The notes under the pieces: model-generated | What the model was told of the DNA's origin: nothing | The model's input: only the letters and a program-made list of their open reading frames with translations | Databases searched by the model: none | Translations under genes and position numbers: made by a program | Part shown: piece after piece, positions 1 through 6,678 of the stretch | How positions within the stretch are numbered: the stretch's first letter is position 1 | Layout of the letters: every line of letters starts with the position of its first letter | From: an uncultured bacterium | Lineage (GTDB): Bacteria > Planctomycetota > UBA8108 | Assembly (NCBI GenBank): GCA_913050545.1 | Contig: CAJWZY010000036.1 | Location: forward strand, 1 to 12,199 | DNA: 12,199 bases | Reading direction: 5' to 3'

Positions 1-1401
1 CAGTTCGCGCCCGGCCTCAAAGTTCTCCCGGAGCTGGACCTCGCTCAAGGCGGTGTCGTAAAGCTTGAGCTCATGCAAGGAACCATCGAGGGCATAAAAC
101 TCGTTGTCATCCTCGTACGCCCCGGCAACAAAGGTGGCGTCGGCATATTCGATGTCTCCAGATTGCTCCGACGAGCTGGCATCGAGGCGGCCATTCACAT
201 ACAGGCGTAAGGTCTCGCCATCATAGGTGCCCGCCACATGGTACCAGGTGCCGGGCTGAAACTCCGTATCACCGGAGAGATAGGTCAGGCGCCCGGATGA
301 CAGGGCCATGCTGAAATGCGAATCGTCATAACCCAGGACCCAGCCCTTCTCAAAATCTCCATTGTCCTGCATATGCCCGAGGATCCCTCCCCAGGTGGTG
401 CCCTCATTGACCGCCACCCAGGCCTCTGCTGTCATCCCCCTGCGCGGCAGGGCTGCAGAGCCACCCGGAAGGTCGAGCCGTACAAAGGTAGAGGAACCAT
501 CAAGGACGAGCGCGGCAGGACTTGGAAGCAAATCATACTCGCCCTGGATCGTCCCGTCGAAAGGGCCCACGCTGTCGCGCACAAGGCGCCCGTTCACATT
601 GGCATTGTCAAAGGTCCACTGCCCAATGAGCCCCGGCTCATCCCCGGGCCCCGGCCCCGGGACTTCACCAAAGAGCCCACGCATGGAAAGGTAGCGCTCC
701 CGCACATCCGCCTGGGCCAGGAAATCGTCATAGATCTGCGCCTGGTGAATTCTTCCATCAAGAGGCCAGAACTCGTTGTCATCAACATAGGCCCCCACCA
801 CCAGGCTGGAATCGGCGTAGTCGATATCGCCCGAACGTGACCGTGACGAGCCCTCCAACTGGCCGTTGACGTAGATCTTGAGCTCAGAACCATTGTAGGT
901 GCCAACAACGTGATACCACCTGCCCAGCTCAAAATTGCCGGCAGCTTCGAGGTAGGTCAGGGTGTTACCGGTGGAGAGGGCAAAGCTGAAAGAAGAGTCG
1001 TTGTAGCCCAGCAACCAGCCCCTCTCGAAGCTGCCATTGTCCTGGAGATAGCCACAGATACCACCCCAGCGTGTAGCTGAATCGAGCCGCACCCAGGCCT
1101 CGACCGAGATGTCGCGGACCGGGAGATCTGAGGACTCGGCCCCATCGACCACCATCCGGCCATCGTTTCCATCGAGCAGCAGGGCCGGGGGATTGGATCC
1201 CACACTCGCGCCGCCAAGAAGCCTTCCGTTAAGACTTCCCGAAGAAGCTCTCACTACCCCACCGACAAGGCTGTCGGGAGAGAAGATCCAGCCATTCACC
1301 GGGTCAGGAGCCCATGCCCATAGAACGCAAGGAGCCAGCAACCCCATGCAGAACATGAAAAAGCAACAAGCTGAAATAACCAACCGACTGTTACTAATCA
1401 T
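1..1401 (-). CDS. Secreted protein with two tandem LamG-like (concanavalin A-fold) modules, C-terminus cut by window edge
   Basis: Reading from ATG at 1401 the frame stays open for 467 codons to base 1, so the gene continues past the left edge. An in-frame TAG lies ten codons upstream and bounds the start; no strong ribosome site is visible. Residues 1-31 form a signal peptide: a short SNSR start, a hydrophobic stretch, and an AWA cleavage-like site. Two homologous modules follow, at about residues 97-238 and 322-460. They share WGGI..QDNG.F..GW.LGY, W/YHV.GTY.G, YVNG and the run D-D-N-E-F, and more than half their positions look identical by eye. A Pro/Gly linker (PGPGPGDEPG, residues 248-257) separates them. 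This pattern fits the Laminin_G_3 jelly-roll family, which binds glycans or protein ligands outside the cell. No catalytic domain is visible in this part, so the full role is unknown. The family call is solid; the ligand is not known. Confidence 0.85.
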   Translation of the reverse strand, partial: MISNSRLVISACCFFMFCMGLLAPCVLWAWAPDPVNGWIFSPDSLVGGVVRASSGSLNGRLLGGASVGSNPPALLLDGNDGRMVVDGAESSDLPVRDISVEAWVRLDSATRWGGICGYLQDNGSFERGWLLGYNDSSFSFALSTGNTLTYLEAAGNFELGRWYHVVGTYNGSELKIYVNGQLEGSSRSRSGDIDYADSSLVVGAYVDDNEFWPLDGRIHQAQIYDDFLAQADVRERYLSMRGLFGEVPGPGPGDEPGLIGQWTFDNANVNGRLVRDSVGPFDGTIQGEYDLLPSPAALVLDGSSTFVRLDLPGGSAALPRRGMTAEAWVAVNEGTTWGGILGHMQDNGDFEKGWVLGYDDSHFSMALSSGRLTYLSGDTEFQPGTWYHVAGTYDGETLRLYVNGRLDASSSEQSGDIEYADATFVAGAYEDDNEFYALDGSLHELKLYDTALSEVQLRENFEAGREL

Positions 1402-1432
1402 AGAGAGATCTCGAAGCGCCCCGGCTTTCTAC

Positions 1433-1459
1433 TGGCAAGCTTAAGGCCTGAAGCTGCCA
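1433..1459 (-). other. Hairpin between the zinc-ribbon gene and the LamG gene
   Basis: An imperfect inverted repeat: arms 1433-1442 and 1451-1459 pair over 9 bp with one bulged A, around an 8-nt loop containing AGGCCT. It lies in the 71-nt gap between the zinc-ribbon stop and the LamG start. No U-run follows it on the minus strand, so it is a weak terminator candidate at best. It may instead be an mRNA processing or stability element. Confidence 0.35.
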
Positions 1460-1472
1460 AAAGACAGGATCT

Positions 1473-2198
1473 TCAATCTTCGAGATAGAGCAGGCGTGAG
1501 CAGCTTCTACAGGTCAGCAGATCCTGGGCAAGGGCCAGCTGGTTGAGTTCCTGCTTGGTCACTGTCATATAGCAACCCTGGCAGAAATGCACCCCCACCT
1601 CATCCGCACTCTCTTCCGCCGCCACGATGCAATCTGAATCAACCTTCTTGTTGATCCTTTCATAGAGATCAAGATGGTCAGAGATGATCTCTTCTGCAAG
1701 CTGGCCGCGTTCCCCCTTCAATCCACCCACCTTTTCCTCGAGCTCCTTCACCAGGCCAAGAACCTCTGTTTCTTTGCGCTGGTAGGACTTCTCCATATCT
1801 GCAAGGTCCCTTTCAACTTCAGTCTTCTTACTCTGCAGCTTCTCAAGCAGGGTAAGTAGCTCGAGGACCTCCTCCTCTTTAGCCCCCCTGTTCTCTTCAT
1901 TCTTGGCAATCTGTTCCTGGAAGATGGAATACTCGGTGTTGGACTTGGCCCCATTCATTGCGATCTTCGACTTCTGGATCTCCCCTTCAAGCTCACTGAT
2001 ATTGAGCTCCCCCTTATCAATGTTCAGGCGGCAAGCGGTAATCTCGTCAGCGACACCACCAGCCGTTTCCTGGCCGGCAGCGACCTTTCGCTTCTCATCA
2101 TTGAGTTCCATTGGCCGGCGAACCTTGGCCTCTTCAAGAAGCCTCGTTTCGCGGTCCAGCTTCTGTACGTCCAGGAGTTTTTCTAATGAAGGGTGCAT
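1473..2198 (-). CDS. Coiled-coil protein with C-terminal C4 zinc ribbon (DUF164 / zf-RING_7 family)
   Basis: This 241-residue protein has two parts. Residues 1 to about 185 are rich in Glu, Lys and Leu with heptad-like spacing, which predicts a long antiparallel coiled coil. The last 40 residues carry two Cys pairs, C206-x2-C209 and C230-x2-C233, in the settings FCQGC and TCRSC, forming a zinc ribbon. The family segment around NTEYSIFQEQI (residues 87-97) is also present. This is the architecture of the DUF164 family, which includes H. pylori HP0958/FlgZ and chlamydial CdsZ. Those act as chaperones or mRNA/protein-binding adaptors in flagellar or type III systems. No such genes are visible here, so the function is unassigned. 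The ATG at 2198 is preceded only by a weak purine stretch (AGAGA). A strong terminator lies upstream, so the gene probably has its own promoter, but I find no convincing one. Confidence 0.85.
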   Translation of the reverse strand: MHPSLEKLLDVQKLDRETRLLEEAKVRRPMELNDEKRKVAAGQETAGGVADEITACRLNIDKGELNISELEGEIQKSKIAMNGAKSNTEYSIFQEQIAKNEENRGAKEEEVLELLTLLEKLQSKKTEVERDLADMEKSYQRKETEVLGLVKELEEKVGGLKGERGQLAEEIISDHLDLYERINKKVDSDCIVAAEESADEVGVHFCQGCYMTVTKQELNQLALAQDLLTCRSCSRLLYLED

Positions 2199-2257
2199 CG
2201 CTGTCTCTAATCGTTAATTAAGCAGAACAACTTCTACTGATTGGGAGCAATTGGCAA

Positions 2258-2288
2258 TAAAAAAAGCCGGTCACACAGGTGACCGGCT
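2258..2288 (-). terminator. Rho-independent terminator after rpoD
   Basis: A perfect 10-bp stem (arms 2265-2274 and 2279-2288) with a 4-nt loop. On the minus strand it is followed at once by seven U residues (plus-strand A-run 2259-2265). A T-rich tract also lies on the other side (2290-2299), so it could work in both directions. Its position fits the end of the dnaG-rpoD transcript. Confidence 0.9.
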
Positions 2289-2475
2289 GATTATTTTTTG
2301 CGGCGACAGGCAAAACCGACTGCTGCCTCGCTGAGAATCGCATAGCGAACCCCGCTCCCTGCCGCCAGGCCCTGCCACGGACCTGCCGCCAGGCCCCGGG
2401 CACACCGGGGACTCGTCTGAACGCCTTCGTAATCCTGTTCAAATTCATAACTGGTTCCCGAGCTCTCCCAAGCAG
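2289..2475 (-). other. rpoD 3' region with direct repeats and a GC hairpin, no gene recognised
   Basis: There are 187 nt between the rpoD stop and the terminator stem. The region holds two exact copies of the 15-mer cctgccgccaggccc (2358-2372 and 2382-2396; 24-nt period) and a 6-bp CCCCGG/CCGGGG hairpin (2394-2410). An open frame from ATG 2448 runs through the terminator hairpin to 2218 and encodes a very basic 76-residue peptide. I do not consider it a gene. The stretch could be a 3' UTR-derived small RNA, but it matches no RNA family I recognise. Confidence 0.4.
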
Positions 2476-4104
2476 TTAAACCGGCAGGGACTCCACGAAA
2501 CCTTCGAGCAATCGGCTGCGAATAGGATGCTGAAGCTTGCGGATCGCCTTCGCCTCGATCTGCCGGACCCGCTCCCGGGTTACCTTGAAGATTTTCCCGA
2601 CCTCCTCGAGGGTGTAGGTATAGCCATCTCCAAGCCCATACCGGAGCTTGATGATCTCCCTCTCCCTGTAGGTCAGCGTACCGAGAACATCTCCCAGCTT
2701 CTCCTTGAGCATCTCATGGGTGGCTGCATTTACGGGAGAAACCGTACCCTTGTCTTCAATGAAATCGCCAAAGAACCCATCATCTGAATCTCCAATCGGC
2801 CTGTCGAGAGAGATCGGGTGCTTGGAGATCTTGATGACCTTGCGGGTGTCTTCCTCGGTTATATCGAGGTTCTGAGAGATCTCCTTGATCGTCGGTTCCC
2901 TGCCGTTTTTCTGAATGAGCTCCTTTGTCGCATTGCGCACCTTGCTCATGGTCTCGATCATGTGAACCGGGATTCGGATGGTACGGGCCTGGTCGGCGAT
3001 CGACCGGGTAATCGCCTGGCGAATCCACCAGGTCGCGTAGGTAGAGAACTTGTATCCCCTCCTGTATTCATATTTCTCAACCGCCTTCATCAGGCCAGTG
3101 TTGCCCTCCTGGATCAGGTCAAGGAAGGTCAATCCACGGTTCCTGTACCGCTTGGCAATACTCACCACCAGGCGCAGGTTTCCGCCTGAGAGCTTCCTCT
3201 TGGCGATTTCGTATTCGGTATGCCATTTATCGACATTGACCATGCGCTCTTCAAGTTCGCTGATGGGCTCAAGCGCCTGGAACTCGTACTCCTGGAGCCT
3301 CGCATCGAGTTCAGCCATGCGATTCTTCTCGCAAACCCGCAGCTTCCTCTTTCCTCTTTTACGAGCCTGCTCGATCTTCGTCTTTTCATTCAGGATGCTG
3401 AGCATCTTCCTATGGAGGCTCTTCAACTCGTGGCGCAGCTGGTTCACCACCAGCTTCTTGAGAATGAATTCCTGGATCAGGACACAGCCCTTCCCGGTAC
3501 GGTTGCTGACCCGGGTGAGCAGCTTTCCGCTCATGTTTTCCGACAGGTCCTCTCCCAGGAACCTTGCAAAGTCGCTGGATGTTTCAGCGTGGATCATTCG
3601 CAGGGTGGCCTGGTTCGTCTTGATAAGACGGAACACATCCTCCTTGGTGATTTCTTCGTTGTTCGAGGGCGTCACCTTGACGACCTTGTCGAGGGCCATC
3701 TCGCCCCGCAGCACATCGTCAATCACCTTGACCGTCACACCCTGGGCAAGACCGCTGCCGAATACAAATTTCTGGTAACGCTGCCTGGAGATCTCGATCT
3801 TCTTGGCAAGCAACAGCTCCTCGGCTCGCTTCAACAGAGGGATCTCTCCCATCTGGGTCAGGTACATACGCACCGGATCGTCGATTTTCTCGGGCGCCTC
3901 ACTGGCGGTCGAGTTCTCGTTGTCGTTGGGGTCGGCTACCTTATTATCCCGTATCTCGATGTCATGCGCATCGAGAATGGCGAAGATCTCGTCAATCCTC
4001 TCAGGAGAATTGCAGTCCGTGGGGAAAATCTGGTTAAACCGCTCATAGGTAATACCGCCATCGCGTTTACCCTCTTTAATCAGCAGCTTCAGTTTGTCGT
4101 CCAT
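2476..4104 (-). CDS. rpoD: RNA polymerase primary sigma factor, sigma-70 family (RpoD/SigA)
   Basis: This 542-residue protein is the housekeeping sigma subunit that directs RNA polymerase to -35/-10 promoters. Region 1.1 covers residues 1-55. Region 1.2 is about 75-108 (DDPVRMYLTQMGEIPLL). A long charged non-conserved region follows (about 109-297). Regions 2.1-2.4 are at 308-380 and contain NLRLVVSIAKRY, DLIQEGN.GLMKAVEKYEYRRGYKFSTYATWWIRQAI in pieces, and ARTIRIPVH. Region 3 is about 385-465, and region 4 with its HTH (YTLEEVGKIFKVTRERVRQIE) ends near 530. The full set, including 1.1, marks a primary rather than an alternative sigma factor. I start at ATG 4104 because GGAG lies 6 nt upstream; an in-frame TTG at 4116 overlaps that site and is unlikely. 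The gene lies 112 nt after dnaG, the conserved dnaG-rpoD order, and appears to have its own promoter in that gap. Confidence 0.98.
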   Translation of the reverse strand: MDDKLKLLIKEGKRDGGITYERFNQIFPTDCNSPERIDEIFAILDAHDIEIRDNKVADPNDNENSTASEAPEKIDDPVRMYLTQMGEIPLLKRAEELLLAKKIEISRQRYQKFVFGSGLAQGVTVKVIDDVLRGEMALDKVVKVTPSNNEEITKEDVFRLIKTNQATLRMIHAETSSDFARFLGEDLSENMSGKLLTRVSNRTGKGCVLIQEFILKKLVVNQLRHELKSLHRKMLSILNEKTKIEQARKRGKRKLRVCEKNRMAELDARLQEYEFQALEPISELEERMVNVDKWHTEYEIAKRKLSGGNLRLVVSIAKRYRNRGLTFLDLIQEGNTGLMKAVEKYEYRRGYKFSTYATWWIRQAITRSIADQARTIRIPVHMIETMSKVRNATKELIQKNGREPTIKEISQNLDITEEDTRKVIKISKHPISLDRPIGDSDDGFFGDFIEDKGTVSPVNAATHEMLKEKLGDVLGTLTYREREIIKLRYGLGDGYTYTLEEVGKIFKVTRERVRQIEAKAIRKLQHPIRSRLLEGFVESLPV

Positions 4105-4155
4105 GTCTCTCTCCAAAAATCAATCCTGGCCTCACAGCCTGTCTTCAAATCGAAG

Positions 4156-4171
4156 CTCCAGGAACCTGGAG
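4156..4171. other. 16-bp perfect palindrome just downstream of the rpoD promoter
   Basis: CTCCAGG-AA-CCTGGAG is a perfect dyad. It starts about 7 nt downstream of the predicted -10 box, so it would lie at the very 5' end of the rpoD mRNA. It could be a repressor operator or an RNA hairpin that protects the 5' end. It lacks a U-tract, so it is not a terminator. Confidence 0.5.
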
Positions 4172-4177
4172 GCAGGA

Positions 4178-4206
4178 ATTATGGGTTTCCTTAAAATAAA
4201 TGTCTA
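4178..4206 (-). promoter_or_regulatory. Predicted sigma-70 promoter for rpoD
   Basis: On the minus strand, TAGACA (4206-4201) and CATAAT (4183-4178) are separated by exactly 17 nt. Each hexamer differs from the sigma-70 consensus at one base. The site lies in the dnaG-rpoD gap and points into rpoD. It would let rpoD be transcribed apart from dnaG and, since RpoD itself reads such promoters, could be autoregulatory. The predicted start is near 4171, giving a leader of about 67 nt. Confidence 0.65.
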
Positions 4207-4216
4207 GCGGTTATCC

Positions 4217-6088
4217 TTAACTCGAAAGTGTCAATTCATCTGGTTCTTTGCGCAGCCTCGACAATTCCTTGCGCAAACCCGAAATCTCTCTCCGCAGACT
4301 CTTTTCCTGCTCAACAGCACCCGAATCGGATGCCGAGATCCGCTCCCTGGTGAGCCTGTCAATCTCATCGTTCAGCCTCCAGCGCTGAAGGTCCTTGCTG
4401 CAATTCGTCCACCGGCGCAAAACTTCCGCCGATGAATTTACCGAGTCTTCCACCTCGCGATCGAGGAGCTCGATCACGGCACTGCGGACAACAGGATTCA
4501 TGTCATGCACCAGCCTGTCGACAGTAAAAGACCCGCCAGCGAACAGGCCCTCAACCGAAGACTGCAGAGCCTGCCCGGCTTCACCAGCCAGCAAGCCAGC
4601 GGGTACTGCTTCCCAGATTGCCGCCGCCTTCTCCGGAAGATCGCTCATGCAAAGCACCACCATCTCAAGGAGAGGGTGTAAAGAAGCTTCAACCCCGGAG
4701 TCGCTCTCCTGCTGCTGTGGAACATTTGCAGCAGTTGGGGCTGGAGCATCAAAGCCCAGCTTGGCAAGGGGCAGATCTCCTGGTCTCAGGCCAAGAAGAC
4801 CGAGTCTCTCAATGTAGGTATTCAAGGTCGTACGCCGGGCCACCTTGTCTGATATCTTTGCCACGAGGCCAAGGAACTCGGTAACGGCCCTCGAGAGGGC
4901 CTGTGGGCTGGCGGCTGCCTCCTGTGAACCGATCGTGCGATTCCATTTGAACTCGAGGATATCCATCGAGTCGTTCTGGACACTCTCCCAGAAGGCCTCT
5001 CCCCCGGTTTCTGCAATCACATCGCAGGGGTCCTTGCCGTCCACAACCGGATAGATCTGGACATCGAGATCTTCTGAGACAAGCAGCTCGAGGGATCTCT
5101 CCGCGGCATCGAGCCCCGCGCTGTCACCGTCAAAAATCATATAGACCTTGCCGGAGTAGCGCTTCAGGGCATGAGCATTCTCTTTCGTAAAGGCTGTCCC
5201 CAGGCTGGCAACAAAAAAGTCCAGTCCCGCCTGGTGGGCCATGATCGTATCGGTATACCCCTCAACGACCACGATCGCTTTCTTGGTGCGAATTCCCAGT
5301 TTCGACTGGGGCAGGCCGTAGAGGACTCGCGATTTATTGAATATTTTCGTTTCACGCGTATTGCGGTATTTAGCCGGATCATCATCGCCCTCCAGTCGCC
5401 TGGCTCCAAAACCAGTGTGTCGCCCCTGGGCATCCTGGATTGGAAACATCAACTTGCCCCGGAATTCGTCAAAATGACCGGAGCCGTTGCCGGATTTCCT
5501 CTGCCTGATCAACCCGGCCTGCTCCAGGGTCTCAGTCGAGTGCCCCGCAGCCGTCGCCTTGCCAAGGAGCTCCTCCCAGCCAGCGGGCGAACAGCCCAGC
5601 TTGAACTGTTCCTGCATTTCACGATGGATCCCACGCTTTTCCAGGTACTGCCTTGCCCCCTCTGCCCCGGGAGCCTCCAGCAGGTACCGATGGTAAAAAT
5701 CAACGGCGAAATCAAGGGCCTCGAAAAGCCCCAGGGTCTTGCGGTACTGGTCGTCTTTTCTCGCGGTACGCTGAATGGAGACACCGGCCTTGCGCGCCAG
5801 GATCTCTACAGCTTCCGGGAACCCAACCCGCTCGTATTCCATGACGAAGGTGAAGATGTTGCCGCTGGTCTGGCACCCAAAACAATGATAGTACTGGTTC
5901 TCGATATTCACGGAGAACGAAGGGGTCTTCTCATTGTGAAACGGACAAAGGGCCTTGAGTCTCCCCCGGCCGGAATCGACCAGTTGGAGATCGTAGTCCC
6001 TGAGAAGTTCATCAATGGAGACCCTGGCCTTGATCTGGTCAAGGTCAGTTTGTGGGATGAATCCTCCGATAGATTCAGCAGCAACCAA
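4217..6088 (-). CDS. dnaG: DNA primase DnaG
   Basis: DnaG makes the RNA primers for chromosome replication and works with the replicative helicase. From the chosen start the protein has 623 residues, a usual length. The N-terminal CHC2 zinc finger uses C48, H51, C69 and C72 (CPFHNEKTPSFSV ... YHCFGC). The Toprim catalytic core contains EGYTD (E276, D280), DGDSAG (D320, D322) and DPCD (353-356), which bind the metal ions. The C-terminal third is less conserved and ends in a charged coiled coil (LRKELSRLRKE), as expected for the helicase-interaction domain. I choose TTG at 6088: AGGGGG lies 5 nt upstream, and the protein then begins about where other DnaG proteins do. The frame stays open to another TTG at 6322, but the 78 extra residues look unlike any primase and overlap repeats and hairpins. 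No in-frame ATG or GTG precedes the zinc finger. Confidence 0.96.
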   Translation of the reverse strand: MVAAESIGGFIPQTDLDQIKARVSIDELLRDYDLQLVDSGRGRLKALCPFHNEKTPSFSVNIENQYYHCFGCQTSGNIFTFVMEYERVGFPEAVEILARKAGVSIQRTARKDDQYRKTLGLFEALDFAVDFYHRYLLEAPGAEGARQYLEKRGIHREMQEQFKLGCSPAGWEELLGKATAAGHSTETLEQAGLIRQRKSGNGSGHFDEFRGKLMFPIQDAQGRHTGFGARRLEGDDDPAKYRNTRETKIFNKSRVLYGLPQSKLGIRTKKAIVVVEGYTDTIMAHQAGLDFFVASLGTAFTKENAHALKRYSGKVYMIFDGDSAGLDAAERSLELLVSEDLDVQIYPVVDGKDPCDVIAETGGEAFWESVQNDSMDILEFKWNRTIGSQEAAASPQALSRAVTEFLGLVAKISDKVARRTTLNTYIERLGLLGLRPGDLPLAKLGFDAPAPTAANVPQQQESDSGVEASLHPLLEMVVLCMSDLPEKAAAIWEAVPAGLLAGEAGQALQSSVEGLFAGGSFTVDRLVHDMNPVVRSAVIELLDREVEDSVNSSAEVLRRWTNCSKDLQRWRLNDEIDRLTRERISASDSGAVEQEKSLRREISGLRKELSRLRKEPDELTLSS

Positions 6089-6116
6089 ATCTTCCCCCTT
6101 CAGGCGGCTGGAACAT

Positions 6117-6142
6117 CTGCAGTAGGGCCCTGTGCCCTGCAG
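6117..6142 (-). other. Hairpin close to the dnaG ribosome binding site
   Basis: CTGCA/TGCAG (6117-6121 with 6138-6142) and GGGC/GCCC (6125-6128 with 6134-6137) pair with a 3-nt bulge and a 5-nt loop. The element ends about 28 nt before the TTG start of dnaG and about 18 nt before its SD sequence. It could affect translation start, but no alternative pairing with the SD is evident. Confidence 0.35.
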
Positions 6143-6185
6143 CAATAAAATGTCCGGCCCTCCACGTTCACAGAAACAGACAGCC

Positions 6186-6206
6186 GTTTTTCCTGTAAGG
6201 GAAAAC
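6186..6206 (-). other. Short A/T-rich hairpin in the dnaG leader
   Basis: TTTTCC pairs with GGAAAA, extended by an outer G-C pair across a bulged T, around a 6-nt loop (6194-6199). It is the middle of three hairpins that follow one another towards dnaG. There is no U-run after it. Confidence 0.3.
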
Positions 6207-6232
6207 CGACTCGTCAATCTTCTTTCAAACCT

Positions 6233-6257
6233 GTTGAACCAGGAAAACTGGTTCAAC
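6233..6257 (-). other. Perfect 10-bp inverted repeat in the dnaG leader
   Basis: GTTGAACCAG (6233-6242) and CTGGTTCAAC (6248-6257) are perfectly complementary around a 5-nt loop, GAAAA on the plus strand and TTTTC on the minus strand. It lies about 145 nt upstream of the dnaG start, next to the 13-bp tandem repeats. No U-tract follows on the minus strand, so it is probably a protein-binding site or a leader structure rather than a terminator. Confidence 0.5.
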
Positions 6258-6259
6258 CC

Positions 6260-6296
6260 TTCTCTAATCCCGTTCTCTAATCCCGCTCGAATCCTG
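6260..6296 (-). repeat. Tandem 13-bp repeat upstream of dnaG, with a degenerate third copy
   Basis: Two exact head-to-tail copies of ttctctaatcccg occupy 6260-6272 and 6273-6285. The next 11 bases (6286-6296) match the repeat core ctctaatcccg at 9 of 11 positions. The copies abut the 10-bp inverted repeat at 6233-6257. Closely spaced direct repeats in a promoter/leader suggest binding of a regulator or local slippage. Confidence 0.7.
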
Positions 6297-6496
6297 AGAT
6301 TTGTTCTAAAGGGCTCAAACAACCCTCTAAACTCTCCTGCGACCTCCTCCAGGCAGCAGGCCCTGGAAATCTTTGAAAAAAGAAATCCAGAATAAGGCAG
6401 GTCCAGACCAATAGCAGTCGACGCGCAACAGAATCTGAGCTACTGCTAAAGATTCCTGTAGCTATCTATGCCTCGCCCGAACCTATTGAAAACGCT

Positions 6497-6625
6497 TCAA
6501 TACGCGCGAGTACAAATCCCAGGAGGCTCCCGAAAATATGCGCCACCGGCTATAGGGCGCTCGTCCCGATCACCAATGCTGGTGAACCGGGCTGCCATCC
6601 CCTCTATTTTTTTCCGGGAAGCCAT
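6497..6625 (-). CDS. Possible small ORF, 42 residues, in the dnaG leader (unrecognised)
   Basis: An ATG at 6625 opens a 42-codon frame ending in TGA. It begins MASRKKIEGM and contains IGDRDERPIAGGAYF. A promoter candidate (6650-6678) would start transcription roughly 18 nt upstream, and a modest GAAG purine element lies ahead of the ATG. I recognise no family. It is not ribosomal protein S21, which precedes dnaG in enterobacteria. An A7 run sits at codons 4-7. It may equally be non-coding leader; the evidence is only position and an open frame. Confidence 0.22.
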   Translation of the reverse strand: MASRKKIEGMAARFTSIGDRDERPIAGGAYFREPPGICTRAY

Positions 6626-6649
6626 TGCGATTACTTCTTCGAACACTTG

Positions 6650-6678
6650 ATTTTAGGGGTGTGATCGAAAAGCTTCAA
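6650..6678 (-). promoter_or_regulatory. Predicted sigma-70 promoter for the dnaG-rpoD unit
   Basis: On the minus strand, TTGAAG (6678-6673) is followed after 17 nt by TAAAAT (6655-6650). The -10 box has 5 of 6 consensus bases and the -35 box has 4 of 6. The -35 box overlaps the rsmA stop codon, so the promoter is placed to start a new unit at the end of the lipoprotein-rsmA genes. Confidence 0.5.

Larger units (their letters stand above)
6089..6674 (-). other. Long structured gap between rsmA and dnaG (probable dnaG leader)
   Basis: This stretch has no recognisable conserved gene. On the minus strand it contains a promoter candidate at its upstream end, a possible 42-codon ORF (6625-6497), a 6-bp TCACCA/TGGTGA hairpin (6570-6585, inside that ORF), a 13-bp tandem repeat (6260-6285) and three further hairpins (6233-6257, 6186-6206, 6117-6142) shortly before the dnaG start. 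No tRNA, RNase P RNA, tmRNA or SRP RNA signature was found. If the promoter is real, dnaG has a leader of about 555 nt. Confidence 0.5.

Noticed and set aside
2218..2448. A 76-codon frame on the minus strand downstream of rpoD.
   Set aside because: It runs straight through the rpoD terminator hairpin and encodes a basic, repeat-derived peptide with no recognisable domain.
2428..2460. A gttcaaattc sequence resembling a tRNA T-loop.
   Set aside because: No flanking 5-bp stem, acceptor stem or anticodon arm can be built around it on either strand.
3220..4194. Long plus-strand frames opposite rpoD, and at 5171-6148 opposite dnaG.
   Set aside because: They are antisense to well-supported housekeeping genes, and their products resemble no protein family.
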